Shown: positions 9,865 to 21,228, numbered from the stretch's first letter. The stretch: DNA of 64,000 nucleotides from Wolfiporia cocos (GCA_029448655.1 JACCLO010000015.1:1116001-1180000), one strand, 5' to 3'. Made by a program: numbers and translations. Notes: generated by a model from the sequence alone, not told the origin.

Positions 9865-10660
9865 CGGCAGGGCTCCTCAATAGGAGCGCCTTCTTGTTCT
9901 CCGCCATTAGGAGGGTGAGGGGCTTTAGGTGTTAGGGATAGGGCGGATATAGAGGTTCCCCGCCGGGGCGGGTGGCACGGTGGTTACCGTGACATATATG
10001 ACACGGAAACCATCCGTGCCACCCGTCCTAACGGGGAACTCCTATATCCGCCCTATACTATCTCCAATAGCCCCCCACCCTCCATATGGCGGAGAACAAG
10101 AAGGCACCTCTATTGAGAGGTCCTGCCGTATTGCCTGAGGTACCGACCCATGAGTGTATCGGTACGCCCCCAGACTAGCAAGTAATAGAGAATAGACAAG
10201 ATGGATGCAATGAATAGAAGCCCCCACGCCCAAGTAGGACGCAGCAGGCTTTGTCGTCAAGGACCCTGCACGCGAGGACAGACAGCAGAGGGATATAAAG
10301 AGGTGCCCAGGGGACACGCCCCCTAGGCCAAAATCTTAAGTCTGAGGAGTAGCCTCAGACGTCGCCAGTATATATACATGTAGGAGACCTCTAGCTAAAG
10401 ACCTTTTGTCTACCCTAAAGTGACGGTCTGTGCGCATCAGGATCATGTGCCTACAGTAGGTAACTAGGTAACGCCCATGTGACGAGGTAACTACCGTGAC
10501 TCTAGATATAACAACGTGACCTGTATAGATAACGAGATAAGATGAAGACTTATCTACCTATGCACGTGATACCGCCAGCGTCGGTCTAACAAGCCTAGAA
10601 ATCGGAATAAAAAGCGCAAAAATAAGGGAAAAATCACAAATTATTTCTTGTGACACCCAT

Positions 10661-13600
10661 CTTTTCTGTGATAGTGAAGGGTCCTTCTCTTTTTGGTGCC
10701 AGCTTGTTAGATTCGTAGGGGATTGTTAGGTTCTTTGCGTCGAGCCAGACCTTATCCCCTTTCTCAAGCTTCGGCAGTTCTCTGAGGAACCGCCCTGCCA
10801 TTCTTTTCTGGGCTAATTCATGCGCGATGAATGCCATCTTTCGCGCCTCTTTGATCTTCTTGATCCTGTCGACAGCTGCCGGGACGTTCCCTACTCGGTC
10901 ATAATCTGGGAATCCTCTCGGGACATATCCTAGGATTATTTCGAGTGGCGCTGGCCGGTTTTCGGTTCGTCTGGTGTTGTGCGCAAATTCGACGTCAGGC
11001 AGTCGTTGTACCCATTGGAATGGGTCGTTCATGCAATAGATGCGAAGGTATACTTCGATCTGTTGATTCATTCTTTCTGTCTGTCCGTCGGTCTGTGGAT
11101 GGTACGCCGTACTCATCGCTGATTCTGTTCCCTGCAGCTTGCATAATTCCTTGAAAAGCTTTGATGCAAACTGCGGCCCTCTGTCTGAAATGATCTTTTG
11201 GGGGATGCCATATAGCGAGTAGATTTTTCGGTGAAATATCTCTGCCGCCCCTTCGCTAGTGATCGTTTTGTCGCATGGGGTGAGAGATATGGCCTTGGAT
11301 AGGCCATGGTCGACAATCACCATCATGGAGTCATACTTTCCGACTCTTGGCAGGTCGGTGACAAAATCGACTGAGCACTGTGAGAAGGGGAGGGCGTCTT
11401 CCCGTGTCGGTATTGGTTGCAAAGGGGGTTTTAGCGGATTCCTATCAGGTTTCATCTGTTGACAGATTGCACAGCCCCGGACGTATTCTGCTATCATTGT
11501 TCTCATGTCAGGCCACCAAAAGTGGGTCGTAACCTGTACTGTTGTACCCCAGATCCCAGGGTGTCCGGCCGGGATCGTGTCGTGGTATTTTGAGATGACG
11601 TCCCGTCGAAGGCCCTCGTCCCTTGGCACGTACATCCTGCCTCTGTAGAGCAGTATCCCATCCGTTTGTTGCCATTCATCTGCGGTGGTTCTCGCGGGGA
11701 ATTCGCCTGTGCCCCCTAGAGCACGGATCGCCTGTTCCGCAGATTCATCTCGATCGTTGGCATTCTTGATTCGATCAATGATCGGGATCTGAATTGCGTG
11801 GACGACGGGTTCGTCTGGAATCATGGTGATTCCCTCGTTGTCTTCGTTGCTTTCGTCCAGGTGGTACAACCTGGAAAGCGTGTCGGCCATGACTAGTTTC
11901 CTTCCGGGGACGTGCTGTAATTTCAGGTTGAATTGCGAAAGGAATAGATGCCATCTCGCTTGTCGCCGATTTAGGCGCTGTGCGCTTCTCCAGTACGTCA
12001 GGTTCTGATGATCGCTTCGGATCAAGATCCGATGCGGTGCTCCCTCCAATAGGTGCCGCCATTCTTCTAATGCTCGGACTATTCCGAGTAGTTTGCGATC
12101 GTAGATTTCGTAGTTCCGTTCTGTTGGTGTCAGGGATTGTGAGAGATATCCCACCGGCCGTTCGCTCCCTGTTTCATCTATTTGTTTCAGTACTGCTCCT
12201 GTGGCGAACTGAGATGCATCTGTTTCGAGGATGAACGGTTTCTCCTTGTCCGGTGTTCCTAGTGCGGGCGCCGTCGTGAATGCTTTCTTCATGAATTCGA
12301 ATGCTGTCTGTTCTTTCTCCGTCCATTGGAACCCTGTCCCTGTGACCGTTTTTGTGAGGTCTACCAAGGGTCGGGCGTGCGTAGAGTAGTGATCGATAAA
12401 TTTCCGATAGAAGTTCGCAAATCCTAGGAAGGATCTGACTTCTTTGAGATTTCGGGGAGTCGGCCACTCCTTAATCCCATTGAGTTTCGCTGGGTCCATC
12501 TGGATATTTCCTGGGGTGATGACTAGTCCCAGGAATTCGACTCTGTCGACACCGAAGGCGCATTTCTCGGGTTTCACAAAGAGATGGTTATCCATCAATC
12601 TCTGAAGGATCCGCCGCTCCCGTTCCTTGTGTATTTTCTCGTCTTTTGAGAAAATGAGGATGTCGTTCATATAAACAAGCACCCATCCTTCGAGGATTTC
12701 TTCTTTCAGGATTTCGTTCATCATTGCCTGAAAGGTCCTGGGTGCATTGCACAATCCGAAAAACATAACCGTGGGCTCGTACAACCCTCGGTTTGTTTTG
12801 AAGGCCGCTTTCCATTCGTCTCCCTTTTTGATTCGCACGTTGTTGTATCCCGCTCTAAGGTCCATTTTTGTGAAGATCTTTGCTCCTTTTAGCTTTTCCA
12901 GGAGCTCTGAGATCAGTGGTAAGGGATAGACGTTCTTTATCGTCCCTTCGTTCAGATATCGATAATCTTGACAGGGTCGTAGGCCGCTGTCTTTCTTTGG
13001 GACGAAAAAGAATGGTGACGCCATCGGGGATTTTGAAGGGACTATGAATCCCTTGGCCAAGTTTTCTTTTAGGAATTCGTCCAGCGCCTGTTGCTCTTTA
13101 GGTGAGAGTGCATAGACTTTGCAGTCTTTCGGCACGAAATCGGGTTTTAATTCGATTGCGTGGTCCCATGGTCTCGATGGGGGGAACGCTGCTGCGGACT
13201 CCTTACTGAACACCTTGGCGAAGTCCAGTAGGTGTTTCGGGACCATCTCCTCAATCGTTCGTTCTGGTTCTGGGGTTTTTTGTGTGAATTCCTGGGATTT
13301 CGTCAGCGCTTTCCTGACAGCGTTGATGATTTGTATCTTTGTTCGGAACTTCTTTCGTGTCTCCCCTTTCTTTCCTAGGATCCTAGGGTTATCTTTTGCA
13401 AAGCGTCGGATCGCTTCGTACTCTTCGGGAGTATAGAGCCGCTGCGCTGTTTCTTCTGGCTGGTCCGTGGATCCGAACCCTTTCTCCCCTTGTTCTGTTT
13501 CATCTAGGTCTTCGACTTCTAAGATGTCGGGGGTGAGGTGTCGTTCGAAAATTATCTGGGCTATTTGCATGCCCGGGATAATTCTATGCGCTTTGTCTGA

Positions 13601-13879
13601 GTAGTTGAAGACGATGGCTCCGACGTCTCCTCGGTAGTCCGAGTCTATGATTCCGGCTTGTACTACCAATCCGTGTCTGAGGGTGTTGCCTGATCGTCCG
13701 GCCAGCCTTCCATACGATCCCTTTGGGATCTTCATTTTTACTCCTGTGGAGACAAGTTTCCATCCTCCGGCGGGAATCTCGGTTTCTTCTGCGGCGTAAA
13801 GGTCATACCCCGCAGCTTCTTGGGTCCCCCTTGTTGGAATTTTTCCTTCTGGGGCAACTACCATCTCCACCGTATCCAT
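10661..13879 (-). pseudogene. E1 pol: dUTPase, RT, RNase H and integrase (inactivated)
   Basis: The minus frame from 13879 runs dUTPase (A-G-Y-D-L-Y-A, G-R-S-G, D-Y-R-G-D-V-G, GFGST-like), a linker, RT with palm box Y-M-N-D where E2 has Y-M-D-D, RNase H (E-T-D-A-S), an integrase HHCC finger and the D,D35E core. It stops at the nested insertion, whose left duplication is at 10656-10660. A TGA separates it from the protease region upstream (CGA in E2). The Asp-to-Asn change in the RT active site predicts a dead polymerase even if the frame were open. Confidence 0.88.
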
Positions 13880-14249
13880 TCAGATTGTGGCTTCTTGTTT
13901 CTTTTCTTCTGCCCCTAGTATCGATCGTACATCGACTGTTTGGTCCTTCCAGTCGATTGTGGGGTTTTCGTCTTTTAGCCATCCATACCCTAGAATCATA
14001 TTTTCTGTTCCGATTGATCCTACCAGGAATCGGACTTTTCTGGGTCTTCGGATATCGTAGTAGTATGGTAGCTTCTCGGTCTATTCGCCCATCTTTGTTT
14101 TCTGTTCCGTCAACATTTTTGACGATGATCGGGTTCTTCAAGGGTTGCGTGGGCACCTTGTATTTTTCTACCACTCTGCTGTGGATCAGGTTCGACATTG
14201 CTCCTGAGTCGATTAGTGCATTGCACTTCACGGGTTTTGCCAGCGTCAT
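13880..14249 (-). pseudogene. E1 aspartic protease region, frameshifted
   Basis: Begins M-T-L-A-K-P and contains the catalytic D-S-G-A motif of retroviral-type aspartic proteases. Compared with E2 it lacks eight bases after the T-Q-K codons (around 14035), which shifts the frame, and it then meets a TGA before the dUTPase domain. Confidence 0.8.
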
Positions 14250-14338
14250 GATTACCGGGATGAAGAGGGATCGATTCTTCTCGAACGAGGTAATTACATG
14301 CGCTGCTTTCTCGGAGGGTAAGACCGTGGGCTTCCCTC

Positions 14339-14930
14339 CTAGGCAAAATCCTGTTCTTCTACGAGCCGTGCTAGGAGCTCGGGGTTCTTGGCTTTCAGAG
14401 CCCTAATTGCTGTGACCGCTCTGTTAGCGGTGATGTATTCAGTCTCTTCCTCGGAGACTTCTTTGATGCGAGCTTCTTGCTCGGCTTCTTCTTCTTCGGT
14501 CTTTCGAGTAGTCCGCCTAGGGCGGGCTGGCTTCCTCGGCTTCTTCGGGCAGTCTCGCGACATATGTCCTGGCTGATGACAGGTGAAGCATTTTCCCTTC
14601 TTGATGTGATCGTCCCTTTCCTGGGTGGTCATTCGATCTACATCCATCGCATTCGGATCTTTTGGTGCGGTTGTCTGTGGAGCACTAGTGCGTCCGTTAT
14701 TCTGGTTCGAGGCTTGCCAAGCCTTTTTCTTGACAAACGGTTTGTCCCGTTTCAAGAATATCTTGTACGTATTTTCATAGTACGAGGCAGCGGACTGCCA
14801 TTCATCAATGGTTGCTGGTAGCGGTCGAATGCCGATGATATATCGGGTTGTATGTTCGGGTAACCCTTTCTCGAAGAGGGTTATGAGCAACGCGTTTCCG
14901 TCCGCGCTGTATCAATCGTACTGGGCCTTC
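14339..14930 (-). pseudogene. E1 gag, C-terminal part with CCHC zinc knuckle
   Basis: Matches the E2 segment 34742-35314. It contains the knuckle C-F-T-C-x4-H-x4-C of a nucleocapsid, followed by a basic and then an acidic tail. It is separated from the rest of gag by a TGA that E2 shares at the same codon. Confidence 0.8.
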
Positions 14931-15071
14931 CCGGCCAAGTTGTTGAACTCGGTGATATAATCATCGATGTCCTTTCTGTCCTGGGTTACGTCCAGGATTT
15001 TCTTCCGCGCCTTCTGTACCTCTTCGATGGCTCCGAAGGCTTTCTGGAAGTCTGCATCAAACTGTGCAAGA

Positions 15072-16196
15072 CTAGGCGGGAAGAATCGTTTCGTTTGGGG
15101 GTTCGTATAAACCCGGTGATAATTCTGTTTCCATTGGCCCGTTTTCCCCTTGTTCGAAATATAAGAGAGGAAGGATAAAGATCACTCTCTGGACGTCGTT
15201 CTGGAATGACGTTTCGTACATTGTAAACCAGGAATTGCACTGGTTTATGAAGTTCTGCATGTCGGATCGTTCCCCATCGAATACGTCTGGGGGATTGATC
15301 TTTATCATCGGGGGTCGGTAGTACGGGTTCGGCGCCGGAGGTTGGGGCTGCGGCGCATTCGGTGGTGGAGGCCCTCCTGGGGGTCCTCCTCCTCCTGGGT
15401 ATCCTCCACCCGGGTTTCCTGGGTTTCCTCCGGGGTTCCCTGGGTTCCCTCCAGGGTTTCCTCCTCCGGGGTTCGCGGGGGGTCCTCCTCCGAGTCCTCC
15501 AGGAGGGGGGGCATTCCCTCCTCCGCGTCCGAAGTTTCCTCCCAGTCCTCCTCCGCTTGTACCTGCGGAGGTTCGTCCAAATAGGCCTGAAGGCCATGTT
15601 CCTGGGTTTGTCGTTCCCATTCCTCCACTTGGGCTAGTCCAAGACGGATTTCCTCCGCTACCCATTCCGGGTGCGTTCTGTGGGGGGCTTCCAAAGAGGT
15701 CTGTTCCTCCAGCCATAGGCCCAATCCCACTCTGCGCAAAAGCAGATATAAATCCTGGAGGGTCCTGTCCTCCGGTCTGGCTGTTATCTGTTCCTGTAAA
15801 GTTTCCAGGATTTCTCCCATCATCTCCGATGCGCTCAATTCCTGCCATTCCTGTGGCGCCCGAAGGCTGATTCGTATTTCCATCGGCATCGGAGGTTCTG
15901 TTGATGGTTTCGGTTTCGGTCAACGTCGCGGTTGACATCGGAGGGATTTCTCCGAATCGTTCGAACGCTTCACGCGTTATTTCCCAAGCGGTCGTTCCTG
16001 CGGAGGGGTATACTTGTACCCACTTCGATGCCCTATCTTCTCTGGGGATGACAACAATTCCTCCGCGATTACGGAAGGCTCCAATGGTGTCAGTCCACTC
16101 GTATCGGTTGAGTCTGTAGACTCCCTGAATGTCCTCGGGCAAGAGTTCAATCAGTCGTGCTGGGAATTCTGGTCCAAATATCATGGGCCCTTGCAC
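15072..16196 (-). pseudogene. E1 gag, N-terminal part (Gly/Pro-rich plus capsid start)
   Basis: The N-terminal region leads into a long Gly/Pro/Asn-rich stretch, then into a retrotransposon-gag domain (F-D-G-E-R-S-D-M-Q-N-F). The frame is lost at a four-base insertion that is also present in E2. The many long ORFs on both strands here are a composition effect of the GGN-rich repeat. Confidence 0.8.
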
Positions 16197-16230
16197 CGTG
16201 GTAGGTGAGGGTGTGATGAGCTCGACCTTC

Positions 16231-16945
16231 TGTTACGGGTCGAATACCCGTTCGTATATTCGAGTCGCGAATATAGATCGTTCTTCTGCACGTAGGCACG
16301 TCGCCGTATGCAAGGCAAATACTCATTAGATGCATTCGGGTCCTAAGTGAAGTCCTTAGGAGATCGGTTAATATCCAATACGCGTTAGAGGATATAATCT
16401 GTTCAAGTGCGAGTCTGATAGAATATAATATAAGACTCGCCTAAGTCAGAGAAGTCAATGTGCACTTTCAAGGACTTAGTCGTTCGATTGCTCGAGAGAG
16501 AAATACTGAGCGTAGTTTCCTACGTTTGAGAACGAGTATAAGACTTCTTGTTTGTACAACAAGGTCGAGCTGAAGAGCCTCGACAGTAGGTACATTAGTT
16601 TATATACTACGTTGGGTTTCAGGGGTCAAGTCCGTCCCAGATGTCACCGATACTATCTACGCTATAGTCCCAAACGTCTGATAAGTATGGAGTGATATAT
16701 CTGAGACGATAGATAGGAATGATGGCGGTTGAACGCCATCTGTCAGCTAATAAACGATGGACATGAAACGGTGGCAGGGTTGGATCTGCCAAAGATGAAA
16801 TGAGCCCTATTGACTAGTACAACTGGGGATGCGCCCAGTAGAGTCACGAGTAGCCAGGGCAGTTGGTTGTGCAACAAGTCCCTGTATCGTATTCACCCAG
16901 TGGTGAGTTATGCCAGCGTTCGAAAAATTCAAAATAACCGTAACA
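16231..16945 (-). repeat. 5' LTR of E1 (715 bp)
   Basis: Same family as 5326-6033 but with several substitutions and small insertions, so the pair is older than the E2 pair. The self-priming type primer site (the inverse of AGCTCGACCTT, as in E2) lies next to it, to its left on the plus strand. Confidence 0.92.
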
Positions 16946-17087
16946 GCTCCCCTCAACCTGATTTCGGGCAGCACTCGAGGGATGAGCACAGCGCATCGGA
17001 GGGAAGCAATAGACGACCACATGAATGACTCAAACTGGAAGAAAATGACACGCCTATGTAGGTATCCACCATGATCTCCTAATCATT

Positions 17088-17905
17088 TGAACCCACAGCT
17101 CAGGCTGTTTGACCTCACGGTGAGGTTACTCAACCTCGCGGCTGTCACAGACGTACTCGGATGTGGGGACCTGCCCTAGGCAGGGGTGAACCCCAAGGTC
17201 TTGCACCTCAAGAGCCAGCTAGCAGCGGTGTCGCAGAGGCATTCCCTCGGAATGATGGAAGTCGTCGTACAGGATACTTACGACGACGTGCTGGCAGAAC
17301 TCAAGAAGGAGAGGACGCCCTAAGGCGGAGTCGCACACAGAGCAGAGTATGAAAGGGGCCAAGCCCAGTTTGACGAGAATCTTAGAGATGGGGAATAAGC
17401 CCACATCTCGCCGTATCTTATATACATGCGCGAACGGTACGCTAAGTGTCTACCCTTAAGTGCTGGCCTGTGCACAGCACCGCCCTAACAGCTGAGGTAA
17501 GTAAGTACGTAAGCGAGGCATGTGATACATAATGTGACTATGCTAAGCGTTAGCCAAGCGTGAGTGTGATGAGGCGCGCGCTACCCTACAGCGCTAACCT
17601 AACAATCAGGTGACCTAACAGACTCTGAGACGTACGTGGAGGTGGCTGAGGCATAGAGGAGCGGTGTACGCCTAGCGCCGCCCGTATAACCTATAGCGAG
17701 GGTTGTAACTATATCCCCCTAGATATTTTGTGACAGCGGCGAGGCTGGCCAACCTCGCGGCGAGGTGGATTGGGCTCGCGGCACGGCTTGCCAACCTCAC
17801 GGTGAGGTTGGCGGACCTCGCAATGAGATGTAATTGACCTCGCGGTGAGGTGGGTCAGCCTCGCGGCGAGGCCGGTGAACCTCGCAGTGAGGCTCCCTGA
17901 TCTCC
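17088..17905. repeat. Palindromic CCTCGCGGYGAGG repeat array, split by a solo LTR
   Basis: Imperfect units of about 30 bp, each centred on the near-palindrome CCTCGCGG(C/T)GAGG, occupy 17115-17142 and 17736-17900. The solo LTR at 17143-17735 sits inside. Not a CRISPR array: there are no unique spacers and the genome is eukaryotic. Confidence 0.7.
17143..17735 (-). mobile_element. Solo LTR, TRIM-related family (593 bp), minus orientation
   Basis: Ends TGTCACAGAC and TTTTGTGACA with the duplication GCGGC at 17138-17142 and 17736-17740. Internal blocks (the CGCTATAGG region and GTAGGGTAGCGCGCGCCTCA, as inverse complements) match the TRIM LTR. Confidence 0.88.
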
Positions 17906-17914
17906 AAAAGATTC

Positions 17915-19389
17915 ATGTTCTTGGAGCAGTTGACCTCATTATCTGCACTAGCATCATCCTTAGTATCGAAGTACAAGAAAGCGACAACGGGAGTTCTCAG
18001 CAGCACATCTGCTCTCAAGGATTTAGAAAAGACTGCCAGCCCCAACCAGTTGAAGACGTGGAGTCAGTTGGAACAGAATGCAAAATGGGATCGGTTGGAG
18101 GACGTGAGTGCAATGGACATCTATGATGTTCAACTTGAGAAGGGTAGGCACTTCCGCAGTTGCCATATATTGCGCTGACAGGGATAGATCAGCACCAAGC
18201 AAGCAGGCTATCCAATTGCAACTAATGCAAAAGGAGTCTCAGTCAAAGAGAGGCCGTGGAACGGCCTCCTGGATATCCATAGGAATTAGAATACAGGAGA
18301 CCCAGTCAGCAATATTTAGCGCCCTCATGTTGAGATATGCTGATATCTGCACCAGGCTTCAGCTATGTCAGCTCGCGAGATCAGTCAGCCAGCGCCGAGT
18401 TCTTGCCGATCGCACGAGGCTTGAGGAGAAGAGGCAGAAGCTGCAAGCTCAAATTGACTCGTTTGAGGCCAAGGCGGTGATCATGCTGCCTTGCCTGGGT
18501 GAGCTTGAGGACGACATCAGTGATCGCGAGCCCTACACCGGCGAGGACTGGCCAGATATTATGGAAGATAATGACCCGGAAGCTGATCTGTTGTCAGGCA
18601 ACGAAGATGATGAGGAGGGTGAATGCAGGCCCGAAGAACTTTGCCTGTCACTCCCTTCCCAGCTAGGTCATAATATGATCGTACAGGAAGGGTGGCAGAG
18701 GGTCGCGAGGGTAGAGCTGAAACTTTGTCAGGGCCAGGCAAACAATGCCCTTCATGAGATACGCATGGCAATAGGACTTAAATCATTTTTGTTCCGCAAT
18801 CGGATCAGGAGTGCTAACAGCCAGCAGACAAAGACACGGGCGCGGAGGGAGGTCGCGGCGGCGAGCAGTACCATACAACATCACTGTCACGTCTACACTC
18901 AAGCGCGAAAGGCCATGGTGGAGCTTGGGGCTGATGAAGGGCTCTTGAACAAGTACAAGGTACTGCATGCTGAGGATGTCAAGGCAATTACGCACATCAT
19001 GGACAGCTCCATCCGGGGAATGAGGAACGAGACGCTATCATGGATATGGGCAACTGATGTGGCCGGTGATGGCGATCAGTCGACGTGGATGGGAGAGCGT
19101 GAGTGCCCGGAATCACTACCATGATAGGAGACTTATACACTTGAATGTAGTTCACCGCGTCAACTGGCTTAGAACGAAGGCTCAGAAGGATAGATGGCAG
19201 GAGGAGCTCAATATTGTGCTCGCGGAGATGCAGTGGGTGGTACGGTACTTTGAAATGAAAGCATACAATTGGCAAGGGCTTGCAGAGAGAAGCGGTGAAC
19301 CGGGAGGAAAGGCATATTGTCTCAGGCAGCATGCGATGTGGAGCAATTTAGCACATTCCGCGTCGGCACAGTTTCTGCACTGTACATAA
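17915..19389 (+). pseudogene. KDZ (Kyakuja-Dileera-Zisupton) transposase, C-terminal relic
   Basis: Spliced frames on the plus strand read as the C-terminal half of a basidiomycete KDZ transposase. They include a W-I-S-I-G-I-R-I-Q-E-T-Q block, an E-E-L-C-L-S-L-P-S block, an E-L-K-L-C-Q-G-Q-A-N-N-A-L-H-E-I-R block, a Y-T-Q-A-R-K-A-M block, then, after an intron that begins GTGAGTGCCC near 19100, R-V-N-W-L-R-T-K-A-Q-K-D-R-W and E-M-Q-W-V. The N-terminal catalytic part is absent, so this is a truncated copy. It faces the TET/JBP-like gene 0.5 kb away. The family call is from recalled motif patterns, not a search. Confidence 0.7.
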
Positions 19390-19569
19390 ATCCACCTCTG
19401 TTAAATTTGCATGCACCATGTTTCCATTGTATATTTCACCGCATACTGTTGAGCTTCAGGCTCGAGGCTGTCCCGCTGTGAAAGTTCACACACTGGATAT
19501 GAGTGCATAAATGCTGCACCAGAGCACTGTAGCTCCACAGAAACCCATCATTATTCTTCCACGACCATC

Positions 19570-19815
19570 CATGGCTCTATGGCATCTCTCCACCCCTCTA
19601 CCGCGACCCCCTGCCCGTGCAACACGAACTGCTATGGTTCTACCGCGACCCTCACATGACTCTACCGTGACCTTCTGCTATTCTACCGTGATCCCTACCG
19701 CCCACACTTTTGTCCATATGTTGCGATGCTTTATGCCCTCGCCGCCACCTTACAACACCATATCCAACACTTCGCGACCCTTCACCCGTGTACCGTGACC
19801 CCAATTGCCTTCACC
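19570..19815. repeat. CTACCGCGACCC minisatellite-like stretch
   Basis: Repeated TCTACCGCGACCC and decayed TACCGTGACC copies lie in the short gap between the KDZ and TET/JBP genes. The same CGCGACC core recurs at 21370-21410, 22800-22870 and 27440-27580. Confidence 0.55.
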
Positions 19816-19884
19816 GCGACCTGTTCTAGCCTACCTCTTGTCCCGTTCCAGCATTGTCTTGGAGCCTCTACATGCCCCACCTTC

Positions 19885-21228
19885 TCATTGCTTCCTCTCC
19901 TCTTCCTTGTCCTGTTCATTTAACATTGCTATCAGGTTGAGCTCCAAATCCTCTACCTCCGACCATCCAGGTGCTTTGACGTGCATCGAAGAATGAACGG
20001 AATCCCGCATGAAGTATGTGAAGCATGTTCTGTCTCCTTGAAATTTGGGAACTGAGTGTCGCAGTACCTTCCCAGACAGTTCAACGACACTTCCGGGCCC
20101 ATACGATGCTGTGATATTGAAATTTAAGGTGGCACAGGTATATGGGCCTACACTTGCAAGCAGGTCATACCACGGTGCTCGCGAGCGTGCATCGCGGTGA
20201 GGCGGGGTCTCCCTGTTGCATATAATTTGCAAGGCGTTGAAGACGGACCCATATTTGACAACTGTGTCCCGGAGATGATCTTTGACAAGCATTCTGTCCA
20301 TGTACTCGCGGCCGGCGGCATGAAGTCGTGGGTGCATGACAGACAGCATCCCGGAAAGGATGGCGGCAGATTCCTGGATGTCTTCGAGGAATCTCTTCCC
20401 GTCTGCCTGATTCTTGTCCCTGAGGCTTGCAGATATATCTATCAGATCATCTGGCCCCTACATGCCGTACGACGCAATGTGCAGAGGAGTAGGGTCATCG
20501 ACTTACTGTATGTCCCAGGGCATTCCAACCCGGCGATATACACACAAGTCCTGGGGATGTAGATGGCTGAGTAGCAGGATAAAAGAGATTGCACTTCTGC
20601 CGCCATTTGGTCGTCTTGGACGTCGCCTGGCTGTCGCTCTCATGAGGTCCATTGTGGTGAAGTTGAGTACTCATTTGAGTGGTAGCATTCAGCATTGCGT
20701 CCTGCACAAATTACAGCTCGTACACGTAGCATGCAAGATTGACAGCTCCTACCTGACGGGATCCGCTCAAAATTTCTGGGAGGATCCATGCCATTATGCG
20801 CTTGTGCTCGTCGACGAGCACAGTTGGCTGCGTCATGTGCTTAGCCTCACCAGATGTATATGGCGGCCAGCGTCGCGAAAGTGCATCCTCCCTATTCTTA
20901 TTTCTACCTGTTCGGTTAGAACCTAGCATGTCTGTGTAGCGATCGAGATCCCATGGGATGACAACTTGGTGGCAGTAAGCAGTGGACCGCGAGCCTTATC
21001 GCGAGCCCTGCACTCACTCGGGTTTACGCATGCCATCACAAGCTTCTGGGCGATGATCGTACATTCGTGAAAAACACTGAACGGAATATATAGTGATTCT
21101 GGTGTAGGCGGAGGTGCACAGTGTTCTCCTCCGTTGAGCCGCAGGAAGTGATGAAACATTCTTTGCAAGCACATTGCGCAGCAGTGCTCAAGCTCCATGG
21201 CTAAACGTGAACTGAAGGCGGTGCACAT
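19885..21228 (-). CDS. TET/JBP-like 2-oxoglutarate/Fe(II) dioxygenase
   Basis: Four exons splice in phase on the minus strand: 21228-21018, 20964-20753, 20701-20507 and 20457-19885, with introns of 53, 51 and 49 bp, giving 396 aa. The third-to-last quarter has I-I-C-N-R-E-T-P-P-H-R-D, the metal-binding H-x-D, followed by a W-Y-D-L-L block. Then comes Y-G-P-G-S-V-V-E-L-S-G with the distal metal histidine in L-R-H-S-V and an arginine (G-D-R) for 2-oxoglutarate. This order is that of fungal TET/JBP proteins, which oxidise 5-methylcytosine; mushrooms carry many, often beside KDZ transposons. The start may lie further upstream. The frame is intact. No search was run. Confidence 0.72.

Larger units (their letters stand above)
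7500..10655. mobile_element. Inverted LTR-LTR unit inserted in E1 pol, itself hosting a TRIM-like element
   Basis: Bounded by TGTCACAAGAAAT at 7500 and its inverse complement ending at 10655, with the 5-bp duplication CCCAT at 7495-7499 and 10656-10660. Once the nested element (7985-9869) is removed, the left arm (7500-7984 plus 9870-about 9992) and the right arm (about 9998-10655) are diverged inverse copies of one LTR-like sequence. They meet tail to tail around GTGACATATATGACAC. Each arm has a TATA-like sequence and a short hairpin. No coding capacity was recognised. It inserted as one unit, so it is not simply two independent solo LTRs. Confidence 0.75.
5326..16945 (-). mobile_element. 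Ty3/gypsy chromovirus copy E1, minus strand, decayed, carrying a nested insertion
   Basis: A minus-strand LTR retrotransposon with 5' LTR 16231-16945, gag, protease, dUTPase, RT, RNase H, integrase, chromodomain and 3' LTR 5326-6033. Pol is interrupted at 7500-10655 by another element, which left the duplication CCCAT. Inactivating changes against copy E2 include an 8-bp deletion in the protease region, a CGA-to-TGA stop before the dUTPase domain, and Asp-to-Asn in the RT catalytic box. The two LTRs look several percent different. The outer flanks ACGCG and GCTCC do not match, so the target duplication is lost or the ends were recombined. Confidence 0.9.

Noticed and set aside
7500..10655. 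Cut-and-paste DNA transposon with terminal inverted repeats
   Set aside because: The duplication is 5 bp, the arms are LTR-like with TATA boxes, and there is no transposase; an LTR-derived palindrome fits better.
15305..15889. Extra Arg/Glu-rich ORFs over the Gly-rich part of gag in E1 (and 33764-34667 in E2)
   Set aside because: Produced by reading GGA/CCN repeats in other frames; unlike ORF3 they carry no structured motif.
16946..17087. Missing N-terminal half of the F-box-like gene on the right flank of E1
   Set aside because: The minus frame does not join sensibly to 5325, and no target duplication links the flanks.
17736..17905. CRISPR-like array
   Set aside because: Repeats are palindromic, imperfect and lack unique spacers; the genome is eukaryotic.
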